A DNA stretch of 64,000 nt, from assembly GCA_003991915.1 (NCBI GenBank), contig RQTK01000234.1, forward strand, positions 64,587 to 128,586, written 5' to 3'. Shown here in pieces: positions 23,517 through 33,661 of the stretch (position 1 is the stretch's first letter; each line of letters opens with the position of its first letter). The notes under the pieces are model-generated. The model did not search any database. It was not told the origin of the DNA and saw only the letters and a list, made by a program, of their open reading frames with translations. Position numbers and translations under genes: made by a program. The stretch comes from Elysia chlorotica. Taxonomy: Eukaryota > Mollusca > Gastropoda > Plakobranchidae.

Positions 23517-24557
23517 ATGGAGAACGCGACAGCAAACGAAACAAGCATCGATCTGATTTGCTCATATTTGGAGCCGAACACAACATGCCCGTTGCCAAGC
23601 GACAGTGAGTATCGCCTCATCAAGAGGATCTGCGCAGCCGCGAGTAGCCAAAGTTATGTCCTCTTCACAATAGCTCTTTTGTTCGGATTACCCGGTAGCA
23701 TCCTAACGTCTCTCACCGTATTCCGCATGCCTCTGAAGCCTTCCACGCTTTATATACGCCTCCTGTCCGGTTCAGACTTCGCGGCTCTAGCGGTTGCTAG
23801 CTTGACTTACTACAAAACCCTGGACATGCAGCGCGCCACGGACTGGGAAGAAGTGTCCAAATGGATTGGGCGGGGTTTCCAGGCATTCTCCCATTGGCTA
23901 CTCGTCCTGATATGCATCGAGCGGTTCGTGTCTGTTAGATTTCCTCTGCATAAGTCCAAACTGTACACCATGTCAACAGCCCGCTGGACCTGCTTGGCTG
24001 CCATGTTTCTCAGCTCAATACCTCTGGCCCTCTTCTCATTGCATTTCTCAGAGACTGTAGTCCACAAAAAGTTCAGGTTTTACTACATCGTCGTGTATTT
24101 GTCAATCTACGCCTTTGTCCCGATGTCGTTGATCGTAGCCTTCACGTCTTTGACAGCCGCAGAGTTGAAGCGGACCCAAGGGCGAAGACGTGCCCTGCGC
24201 GCCGCGGGGAGCAATACCAACGGAGCGTCCAAGATGGAGGCGGACCTTACTCGCATGATGTTCCTATCGGCTATATTTTTCGTGTTACTTATTCTGCCAT
24301 TCTTTTTGTTTCACTCTTTCGACAGGATCGACGACTACTGGCTCCATTTAAGGTTCTGTCCCGTGCATGCGGCGATAGAGTACATTGCTCTCTTTACCGG
24401 CTCCAGTCTTTGTTTCCTCAACCATGCTATCAACTTTTACATCTACATCTTCGGAGCGCAGGGATTCCGCAAGCAGTTTTTGTTGTTGATACACTGGAAA
24501 GATAAAGAGAAAGAGAAATTGCATGGAAGAACGACCGCGCTTTCAACTGTCTCATAA
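23517..24557 (+). CDS. Rhodopsin-like (class A) G-protein-coupled receptor, single exon
   Basis: A 346-residue seven-helix receptor starting at the ATG at 23517 (a TTG directly precedes it in frame). N-terminal N-glycosylation sites are N3, N7 and N21. Helices lie at about 46-70, 79-100, 119-142, 155-176, 189-214, 247-267 and 285-311. Family marks: D87 in helix 2, ERF (135-137) in place of DRY, P261 in helix 6, and NFYIY (306-310) in place of NPxxY, then FGAQGFRKQF for helix 8. The third loop and C-tail are basic. The usual Cys at the start of helix 3 and in the second outer loop are absent, but C39 and C281 could pair outside. The frame is intact and intronless, like many molluscan peptide or chemosensory receptors. 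The ligand cannot be told from sequence. Confidence 0.9.
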   Translation: MENATANETSIDLICSYLEPNTTCPLPSDSEYRLIKRICAAASSQSYVLFTIALLFGLPGSILTSLTVFRMPLKPSTLYIRLLSGSDFAALAVASLTYYKTLDMQRATDWEEVSKWIGRGFQAFSHWLLVLICIERFVSVRFPLHKSKLYTMSTARWTCLAAMFLSSIPLALFSLHFSETVVHKKFRFYYIVVYLSIYAFVPMSLIVAFTSLTAAELKRTQGRRRALRAAGSNTNGASKMEADLTRMMFLSAIFFVLLILPFFLFHSFDRIDDYWLHLRFCPVHAAIEYIALFTGSSLCFLNHAINFYIYIFGAQGFRKQFLLLIHWKDKEKEKLHGRTTALSTVS

Positions 24558-24826
24558 AATCCTTTTGTGTATTGTCCATATATCTTGGCAGTACTATAAA
24601 TCGGTAGTATAGATTATTTCACATGTATTCAACATTCCTCTAGAAATTTCGGAAAAATAGAGAGATGTCTCAGAAAATATCCCACTTACTTCTTGTCAAC
24701 CTGAATATTAAATTTAGATATGATCATTTTTCTCTATGTTGATTTTGTAGCCTATTTATTTGTAACAGATTTGTGGTGGTCTGTTTTGTTATTTCCCTGA
24801 GGATATGACTTATGGGTGTGCTTGCA

Positions 24827-24870
<44 letters not shown>

Positions 24871-25639
24871 ACACACAATCACTGTGAGAACCAGAATAAT
24901 CAAATAAATTTTTTGTTTATACACATTAATTTTTCTCGAAACATAAAGCCTGCGATACATGGATGCACAAACAATGGTGGGAATAAGAACCAGGCCCCAG
25001 TCAGTTTTTTTTAAATCTTTGCCGTGATTACTCGAAAGGGAAAGGAAACAGAAAACCTTACTGTTGAGATAGGATTGGTTTGGCTAAGAGCTATCAACCG
25101 CAAAGACTTGACCATGCAAGAGGCAAACAAGAAACCTTGGAATTTGTTTTTCTTCGCACATTTTCATGTGGGTGAGTATGGTACACAGATCTAGAAATAT
25201 ATCTATTTATAATACTGTATATCTATGATTAAGATATACATAAAAGAACTAGGTCTAGATCTACTCTGTACGCTGTAACAGTATGAGAGGTTGCATAACA
25301 AGTTGCATAATAAGCACTTCTTCAAGTTTCTATCAACAGATATAAGCCCAGAACAGGACACTATCATTGACCAACAGCTTTTAGCTGAAGATGACAAATG
25401 CAAAGGTGTCAATACTGACATAAAAATGTCCTACATATCTGCCATGGAATAAGCAGTGAACGTAAATTCCACGAAATTGATATATAAGACGGCTAAATTA
25501 CAAAAAGGTGTGTTATGATGAACAGTTTTTTAAAGATAAAGACGAAAAAGTTAAAGGTACACAGGAATACCAAGTTTTGTTGTATTAAGCCAAATTGTTT
25601 TTTTTCCAACCTCCCTTCTTGAAAAAAGTAGCCTCAGCC
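24558..25639. other. Non-coding stretch with a (CA)n microsatellite
   Basis: 24829-24866 is (CA)n with a CACATACA tail. The rest is AT-rich without recognisable features. Confidence 0.5.
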
Positions 25640-26548
25640 AATTCCAGCAAAAATTAATGGTTCTTGTTTTATTGCAATACACCCTTCTCCACAGCACGAG
25701 CAAGTTATTAAACCACAAGAAGACTCTCCTAGATAGGGAGAGTTAGGATCAATTGAAAGACCAGAGGTTTTAAACTTCAAATCTTTATGTTTTTCTTTCT
25801 TGTAATATAAGCTGCCCTAGCCTCTGTCTTTTTTAATCACATTCTCAAATAATCACACCAAAGTTGATTGCTTAAATATAGCAAATATATTTTAATAAAG
25901 ATAAAGATGAAATATTTAAGTTAGTATGGCAAATATCATATATTTTGGAAGCTGTAACTGTCCTTCTCTTACAATGTGCCATATGCCATCTTTAGATTGT
26001 TTTTGGGTCAGAGCTTCTGTATCTAAAGATATGCTGGTATTGAATGAGGTGTCAATCAATTCTTTTAAAGACTTATTTAAATGAATGTCTTTGTACAGAC
26101 AAACTAGAGAGTTATGTTGTCGGCCAATCATAAGGAAATCCTGAAAGTTGGGCAGAACAGCAAATATTTCAGAATTAGAGGATTCTTTAAAAACGTTATT
26201 GGGGACAGAACTGAAATAGTCTTTGTGCAACAAATTCTGTTTACTTTTGAAGCTAGGGGTGTCTGGTATCCCCCCTCCCACACACACATATTGGGGCGTC
26301 TAACTTTGCTTTTCTGGCTTCAACTGACCTAAAACATATTTTTTAGAGGATGATAGGAAACTTTCTTTAGTCCTGAGAGAAGCATCCAATATGATGGCTC
26401 CCCTGTTGCTGTTGTTCTTTTCTTTAAGCCTAGCACAGGCTTCAATGTAAAATAACATGGCTGCCACGTGAGAGCAGGTTTCTTCCAAACTTGTCGTACA
26501 GGTGCAGTGGGCAGACAGTGGAGTCTCATTCGGTCCCACAATAATCAA
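25640..26548 (-). pseudogene. SWIM zinc finger / YqaJ nuclease family relic
   Basis: Reading leftward on the minus strand: 26548-26300 encodes a SWIM zinc finger (CTCTTSLEETCSHVAAML, the CxC...CxH pattern). 26287-25916 encodes a linker and the start of a YqaJ-like domain (LTQKQSKDGIWHIVREGQL). About 25830-25650 encodes the next YqaJ block (LSIDPNSPYLGESSCG, then CSCCGEG). In the family the last block normally reads LGASPDG, with an acidic catalytic residue. Here the Asp is lost. Stops separate the parts; introns are possible but decay is likelier. Such genes are often multicopy in invertebrates and look transposon-linked. Confidence 0.7.
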
Positions 26549-26929
26549 CTGTTCTTAAGGGTTTTCACTCAGTTTCTAAGAATGGAGAACCTAATAAAAA
26601 ATAAATTGTCATTATAAGCAAAAATGCATTAATTTTTAGACAGATCTTATTAAGAAGATAACTAAAATGTATTAATTACTATATCAACCGTTTACATGGT
26701 ATGTTTATTTACATTACATTTTAACATGAACTCACACGTTTATGCAAAATATTTATAAATGCTCTCAGTTTCCCTAAATATTTTGTGTAACTCTGAGCAA
26801 AATTTGATTAAATATTCAAAACAATTGTGAAAAGATACTCCAAAATTTTTAAAGAGTAACAATTGTATGAAAGTCAATTGTATGAAAGTCATGCAGGATA
26901 CATAAAACCATAGGGGTAATATACTGCGA

Positions 26930-26975
<46 letters not shown>

Positions 26976-27248
26976 AGCTGGAATCCCGATCATACGAACA
27001 GGTTGTATACAATGTAATTGTCTGTAATCCGATTCTTTTTGAAAGGGGAACTTTTAGACCCCTTGCCATCAGTTAATATATTTTTGCTTCCTCGTTTTTT
27101 TATTAAAAGAAATTATCTTTTCTCTTCTTTTTGTTTTCAATTTCTTTCTTTCTCTCTCTTTTTTGTCTTCTTACTTCTTTATTCTCTTTATATACACCTC
27201 TTTAAAAATTTTCATTATTATTACTTTTCTTCTTCCTTTTTTATTATT
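26549..27248. other. Non-coding stretch with (TA)n
   Basis: 26934-26962 is (TA)n followed by ACACACAC. The rest is AT-rich. A 16-bp word (GTCAATTGTATGAAA) is doubled near 26872. Confidence 0.5.
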
Positions 27249-27255
27249 CTCTCTC

Positions 27256-27309
<54 letters not shown>

Positions 27310-27340
27310 TCCCCCTCTCTCTCTCTCTCTCTCTCTTCGT
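27249..27340. repeat. (CT)n microsatellite
   Basis: CT tracts broken by CTGT and CCTCCCC. Confidence 0.9.
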
Positions 27341-27444
27341 ATATATTATGTCTAGACAGCTAGGCTACTACTGCTTCTAATGATGGACAGATTTTACCCC
27401 TTGAAGCACATGATTTGATTAATGTCTCCTATGGTCCTCTAGGA

Positions 27445-27680
27445 AGTCCAATACGGCGACTGGCCCCAAGACTTACATCTGACAGTTTTATGTGCTAACA
27501 CGCAAGAGACACGGCGGGGATACCATGAATGTCTCAGCCAGTCACATTATACTGACACCGACCCAAACAGTTACAGGGGACTAAATCGGGAAAAAAAGCT
27601 GCCGATCGCGAGATTCGAACCCCGGACCTCCTGAACTGAAGACCAATGCTCTACCACATGAGCTAATTCGCGCTCCGATA
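27445..27680 (-). mobile_element. tRNA-derived SINE with the best-preserved tRNA-like head
   Basis: On the minus strand the head reads GGAGCGCGAATTAGCTCATG, then TGGTAGAGCATTGG, and the B box GGGGTTCGAATCTCG. Both internal polymerase III boxes are therefore clear. The shared tail follows (here GACACCGACCCAAACAG, GTCTCAGCCAGTCACATTAT). Its 3' end is cut near 27445. Confidence 0.85.
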
Positions 27681-28079
27681 ATGTGCAGTGTAACTGGAAG
27701 CAATGACAAAATGAAGGTGCTGTATTTGACATTAGGCACCGCCTCAACCGATATTAAATCAACGGTTAGCCTTATTCTACAACATTAATTATTTCCAAAA
27801 TGTAATAGGCATAGGCCCCCATGACCAGATGTGTTCACTGTCAAGCATTAAAATTTAAAGGTGAAACAAAAGCGTTTTGTTGCTCCAATCACAATGTTGG
27901 ATGTTTTCCCTCAGCTCCCCATCGACATAGTTCTGAAAGCAAACATTTTTTTTAGAAAATGTAAGGCAGTGCAACTCCATCTTTCAAATGACGTCCATTG
28001 GATGCAACGATGTAAAAGCAGGGGGATGGAACCCAACATTTCGAATCCAATGACAGGTTCGCCATCTAATTGGCTCTCT
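27681..28079. other. Unassigned stretch before the Helitron relic
   Basis: Opposed small frames (27861-28112 +, 27911-28096 -) show no domain. The sequence may be more decayed Helitron DNA. Confidence 0.3.
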
Positions 28080-28563
28080 TCAACCACAAGCAACATTTTT
28101 TACAAAAATTAATGTACTTTGTTGAAAAAGAGACCGAGTTTGATTTGTGTCAGTCAATGGTGTCAGGACGTAAGAGACATATAATCAGTGACATCAGTCA
28201 TTGTTTGCATGAGCATAATAGTTATCTGAAAGATTTTAAAACAGCTTACGGCTTTGTGACAAAACACGAAATAGACGTCCCTAATTGTCAGCTACACCTT
28301 AAATTCGGCTTGCCAGTCATGATTATGTGCTCGATAAATCCACGCTACCTCATGAATGGTACAACATGCATAATCATGTCCTTCCAGTCTAACATCATTA
28401 AGGTAGAAGTCACGGCTGGGCCATACAAGCAGCAACGCTTCATCATTCCCCGCATCACCCTAAATCCATCCGACTCTTAATTGCCTTTCACATCCAAAAG
28501 GAAACAGTTTCCTGTAGTTCCCTGCTTCGCACTCACAATAAATAAAGCACAAGGACAGACTTG
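28080..28563 (+). mobile_element. Helitron helicase C-terminal relic (PIF1-like)
   Basis: The frame at 28070-28480 contains LKFGLPVMIMCSINPRYLMNGT, ending in FIIPRITLNPSD, and beyond the stop the protein resumes with KQFPVVPCFALTINKAQGQT. This is the order of the last helicase motifs of Helitron Rep/helicase proteins (LKxGxPVMLLRN, CNGT, PRIxLxPSD, FAMTINKAQGQT). It breaks off right after INKAQGQT. Confidence 0.8.
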
Positions 28564-30089
28564 AACACCATAGGTAATGAAAAAATTAGCAGCAAGGGTA
28601 AATAAAAAAAAGTAACTGCTGCTGAAGTAGTAGGAATGGCTATGGTAGGTAGTTGGCGATCGTAGGAGCTGCAATAGCCACGGCAATATTTGGAATGGTG
28701 GAACAATACTTAATTAGAATACCTATAGGGTAATACCCCTTTTTAACTATGCAGCCATACCAGCTCCTACTTCTATCCCTCCCCCCTCCCCAGCGTAGAA
28801 GGGAAGGTTTGTCTTATCTGTCTCAACGTATCCTCACTTTACACTTTAGAACCTCCAAAATAAGGGAACCCCATACATAAGAGGACCAGCGTCGTAGTAA
28901 TAGAATGAACCAGCATAGGATCTATTATGTCTTGCCTTCATCCTGAGCTTTTGTCTTTTGTCAACGCCGCCTGTCGCCATATAGGATCCCCCAGGGGAAC
29001 CTAGGAGACGTTAAACCCGGAAAGAGGGAGATAATTCTCTCCCTCCCTCTATAGAGAACTTGACCTGACATCCCAAGTTTTCAGCCACTGCATACTGCAT
29101 GTGGCGCTGTCCAGAGTAGGAGGTCGGCAACATCTTTATGTCAACACGGCAAAGGCACGAAACGTCGTCTACTCAGAAGTGCTGAACTAATCAGTAAGTT
29201 CTTCTATTGTCTGTGTAAATGTAACTGCGAACTTAAAAAAACCTTGACTGTTTGAGGAACGGGAAATCGGCTAGTATATATTTCTAATCGTTATAATCAA
29301 TTATTTTCGACTCCCGAGATATCGTTTTGTTTTCTTTTATTTTCTTGCTTCTTTAATTACGTTTCTAAAGTATCTGAGACTTATGAGACGTAAATCTAGG
29401 GGAGAGCTGGATCACACAGCATAGGTATGTGCTTTTTTGTGGATGCGAGACATGGAGGACAACACTACAAGCAAAGATAAAGCCATCGACCCATCGTCAA
29501 AATCTCGTAAGAAAGGCTTCCTTGACAAATTATGTGCTGGTGAATTAATGAAAAAGGAGTCGTAGAATCAGAATAGACAATATGCAGTGTAGAAAAGTGT
29601 GAGTTTACGGTTAAAGTAGAGTTGGACTTCAAAGTGTAGGGGAAGGGGAGGCAAATCGTAATATCTAAGCAAAGCATGACTGTGTTGATAAACATTTAAA
29701 TATTTTTATGGAAGTATCCATATACTGTGCCAGACAACTCTTAGAAGAGCGTCCCAAATACCCGTTTATATGTAAGAAACACAATGTGCTTGTATTGGTG
29801 TTGCAGGTAGAATTCACGAGGCATCCTCCTTGGAAATTTCAAATAGTTGCAATGTAAGGGAAGTAATTATCTATTACTTTGTGTTACTTTGTTGTGATGT
29901 GCCTCTTAAACGACTGATTCCTTGCGAAGATTGCCATTGTCAACGGAGAAAAACGTAGTGACACCTCAAATCACATTCCATTGTGTGGTCATGGACCCTA
30001 AAAATACTTTGTAGAAATGTTTGAATACCTAGTTAATTTAGTTGTTTTTACTAACACTAGTTGGTACCGTTCGATGAACGGAGTGTCAA

Positions 30090-30090
<1 letters not shown>
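28564..30090. other. Non-coding stretch
   Basis: No gene recognised. The sequence is of mixed composition with a few short A or C runs. Confidence 0.4.

Positions 30091-30165
<75 letters not shown>
30091..30165. repeat. (GA)n microsatellite
   Basis: About 70 bp of GA with one GAAA interruption. Confidence 0.95.
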
Positions 30166-30166
<1 letters not shown>

Positions 30167-30276
30167 TGCAAAGTTCTCACCTGTGGAAAGAGATTTTAGT
30201 CATCAATGGAGGAAAAATAACCTGTGGAGAAACATATTAGTTATTACCAAATGAAAACAACTTTGAACTGAACTGT

Positions 30277-30495
30277 TTAAAGCACTTCTTTGTAGACCAA
30301 TTTTCTTGTTATTGATGAATGCGGTGAGCACAGGTAAGAAATGTTGTCTCGCTCTCCGTTTCTGGACAGCGCAATATAGAGAATCCGATGGGAAAAGACT
30401 GGCTGTTGTAGATCTAGTCCGATGGACAACAAAGTTTGTTTCTGTGCCTTATTGATGGTCATGGCAAAGCATCCATAAAGGCACTCTATGAAAAA
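30277..30495 (-). mobile_element. Helitron helicase extreme C-terminus, second relic
   Basis: Minus-strand frame: CFAMTINKAQKQT, then GLDLQQPVFSH, YIALSRNG and the closing TRKLVYKEVL with its stop. These are the last conserved blocks of Helitron helicases. It begins at the motif where the plus-strand relic at 28563 stops, so the two may come from one rearranged element or from two copies. Confidence 0.8.
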
Positions 30496-31032
30496 TTAGC
30501 AAATGGATTTATACGTGAATAACAGGCGGATACTGTTCAGTAAGTGGCATTTCAAAAATCCTCCATGCTGCCTCTGTGAGGCACTTAACACTTCTTTTTA
30601 TAGATGTGCATCTTACCACTATATATCAGGTATCCTACAAAATTTGAAGTGATTTAAAGCCTTTTGCCTAAAAAAAGTCCACACATCTAGTATAAATAAT
30701 AATTATGTCATTTAACAATGTCTGATTTTTCTTCTGCACCACGTCTTTTATACCGTACCACATCCAGCATTTTTTCGGAGAAAACGCCAAGCTCTATTTG
30801 AGGTAACTTGTATTGGTTTCGTAAAAGATGTTATTCAAGTGGGTATATCATCTTTGGAAATTTAAAGAGCATAATGTTATAGAAGGGGATTATTCAAATA
30901 TTATCTTAAGTGGCTTGCTTATTTAGAGTTGTATCCCTTGAACCACTGATTGATTAGGTGCAGCCCCTTCGTCTTTGCTGCATAAAAAGTTTCCCACTTG
31001 CTGCTTCTTTGTCTTTTGTTTCTTTTGCAAGG
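30496..31032. other. Non-coding stretch before the second gap
   Basis: Nothing recognised. Confidence 0.4.
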
Positions 31033-31500
31033 NNNNNNNNNNNNNNNNNNNNNNNNNNNNNNNNNNNNNNNNNNNNNNNNNNNNNNNNNNNNNNNNNNNN
31101 NNNNNNNNNNNNNNNNNNNNNNNNNNNNNNNNNNNNNNNNNNNNNNNNNNNNNNNNNNNNNNNNNNNNNNNNNNNNNNNNNNNNNNNNNNNNNNNNNNNN
31201 NNNNNNNNNNNNNNNNNNNNNNNNNNNNNNNNNNNNNNNNNNNNNNNNNNNNNNNNNNNNNNNNNNNNNNNNNNNNNNNNNNNNNNNNNNNNNNNNNNNN
31301 NNNNNNNNNNNNNNNNNNNNNNNNNNNNNNNNNNNNNNNNNNNNNNNNNNNNNNNNNNNNNNNNNNNNNNNNNNNNNNNNNNNNNNNNNNNNNNNNNNNN
31401 NNNNNNNNNNNNNNNNNNNNNNNNNNNNNNNNNNNNNNNNNNNNNNNNNNNNNNNNNNNNNNNNNNNNNNNNNNNNNNNNNNNNNNNNNNNNNNNNNNNN
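31033..31500. other. Assembly gap (N run)
   Basis: 468 undetermined bases. The right side is (ATC)n, the left side is ordinary sequence, so the assembly probably failed in the microsatellite. Confidence 0.99.

Positions 31501-31583
<83 letters not shown>
31501..31583. repeat. (ATC)n microsatellite
   Basis: At least 27 TCA units at the gap edge. The true length is unknown. Confidence 0.95.
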
Positions 31584-31639
31584 TTCAAAACAATATTCGA
31601 AGTTTGTGCATCTTTTCATTAGCGATGGAAAATATCATT

Positions 31640-32236
31640 AACAAATTTGAAAAATTCGACTTCATTTGAGACAGCTTTGGTATATAATATACTTTTAAAA
31701 ATGGTTTGTGTTTCAAATCAACACGAAGAGAATCCAAGACAATATGAAGTAAATCAGGTATTTTCAGTGTTATCTTTTCGTGCTTAGGTTGTTCTGTAGT
31801 TTCACTACACATAAGATTAATGTAAAAACAATATTTGAAAATTGCCGGATAATAACCTTAGCTCCGCCAAGCTGTTTGACATATTGACAATTATTTAAGT
31901 ATTACCATTCACCGACAGGTAAAGTATCACTTATGTGATACAGGGCACATCATCAAAGTCGATAGTTGTCGCCATTGAGTTGACTTCCAGTCTCCAAAGA
32001 TTGCGAAATGTAAGAGATAGTGATTTCAAAAGAAAAGTAGGCTCAAAGAGAATGCTTTAGGAGTGCCTTTGATGAGGTTTGATGATAATTCTTGTGACAC
32101 TTTACTTTGATGCCTATCAAGATATTGTAGGTAAAATAAAGAAAAGCATCTATTATCAATTTAATGGACCATTGTTACGATTTACATGACCGACTTTTTG
32201 ATAATGTGAAGGAGTAAAATTGTATGGCGACATTGA

Positions 32237-32291
<55 letters not shown>

Positions 32292-32600
32292 GGAGAAAGA
32301 GGGACAAACAGATAGAAATAAATAAGTTCACCAAAGTATTTAACACTAGTGGACCGTGAAAATTTACTTAAAATTTCAAAAATTCCTGCGCTTAAACGGA
32401 TGATTCAGTTACCCAATCTAATACTGTGTGATCAATCTCAGTATTTCTTTGGAAAAATCTAAACGTAGCAAAATAAATGTCAAACCAAAGTTCTTTTTTA
32501 TTGAGCTCAAACCTTGTTTTATGAGACGGACAGTTTGTTTTCTCTATCTGAGGCTCTTCATCATGTCACATGATCAATCGGACCACACAGCACGTCGAGA
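31640..32600 (+). repeat. Upstream flank of FREP-like gene A, diverged member of the flank repeat
   Basis: The order of blocks (CAGTGTTATCTTTTCGTGCTT near 31770, GCCAAGCTGTTTGACAT near 31867, TATTACCATTCACCGACAGG near 31900, a GA tract at 32238-32286) matches the flank copies at 36470-36985, 38330-38850 and 45350-45680. It is clearly older than those. Confidence 0.75.
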
Positions 32601-32603
32601 TTC

Positions 32604-32610
32604 TATAAAA
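32604..32610 (+). promoter_or_regulatory. TATA box of FREP-like gene A
   Basis: TATAAAA lies 191 bp before the start codon, followed by CTGAGGCTCC. The same TATAAAA with TTGAAGCTCC stands at the same place before gene B (39024), which supports a shared core promoter. Confidence 0.6.
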
Positions 32611-32800
32611 CTGAGGCTCCGTCTACTTAAATCTAGACTCTCACGATGCATGTATTAGTACAGGGGTAGTCTGATAGTATGTAAAACTATTGTTTGGGAT
32701 AAACGATAGTGCGTAAAACTACTGTTTAGTTGCTAGACCAGTGCAAAGCAAAAAAACCGTACACATTTCATGTTTGTAATTTCACAGAGGCGTATCCCAC

Positions 32801-32858
32801 ATGATGAGCCAAAGACTTTTCTTCGTTGTGGCACTTTGTTTGCTCCAGGAAAGTCGGG
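32801..32858 (+). CDS. FREP-like gene A, exon 1 (signal peptide)
   Basis: Encodes MMSQRLFFVVALCLLQESR, a clean secretion signal. It ends at a GTGAG donor in phase 1 and joins the acceptor TTTTTTAG at 33661, completing a Gly codon and continuing LQFTWERD. Exon 1 of gene B is nearly the same, MKQRLFFVVALCLLQESR. A second ATG directly follows the first. Confidence 0.85.
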
Positions 32859-33661
32859 GTGAGATTTTTTTGTTATAATTCCTAATAGTTTAAAAATATT
32901 GCGAATGTATTAAATGCATTCAGTTATCCTTATGAACTCTAATAAACGTAGTTTAAAAGTTTGATGTAACAAATTCAAATGAAAGAGGCAAAGCACTTTG
33001 ATGTGCATATGTTTTGTTCATTGTTATGTACCTCCTTTCTAAATTTAAAAAAAAATTTCAAATAAAAAAAACATTCGATGTAATACAAATCAATAGACAA
33101 ATGCAATGCTAAGAAAATAAAACAATAGCTTTCAAAGAAACAGTGTAAGATTCAACTATAATGTATGATTTTTTTTAGAAATTGAAGAACCAAAACTGGT
33201 TAAAGTTATTGTCCAATATATGATTCTTAAAGTCATTACAAAGGTAAATAAAAGAGCTGTCGACCTATAGCTGCATAGTTATCACTTTGTTTAAGAAAGT
33301 TTGGTTGCTGACTGTTTTTCACTTCTGAAGTAATATTATTGTCACTATTCACACATCCCAAAATTATCAGCTTTCCATTCAGTGGTATCCATATTTCACT
33401 CCTGTGAGTTCAGCCGGTTTACATCTGGTATAAGGAAAAAATGTTTCTTCGCAAAGTTTACCTAGTTTTACTGGGATTTGAGGATCTGCAGCTACAATTC
33501 GTTGCATAAAGTCAAGTTGGTTAACTATTAGTCGATGTAATTGTAATACACAACAAACATTCAATACTCTGTGTTCCCTTGGTAAATTAAAGTATTTTAC
33601 GGACATTCCTGAAAATTATTAGATTTCAAAGATTTCTAACTTAACTTCTAACCTTTTTTAG

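Noticed and set aside
27600-27680. tRNA gene candidate (clear A and B boxes on the minus strand)
   Set aside because: It is joined to the SINE tail and has no separate tRNA 3' end, so it is a SINE head.
30923-31669. Several frames of about 220 residues
   Set aside because: They run through the second N gap and the (ATC)n array.
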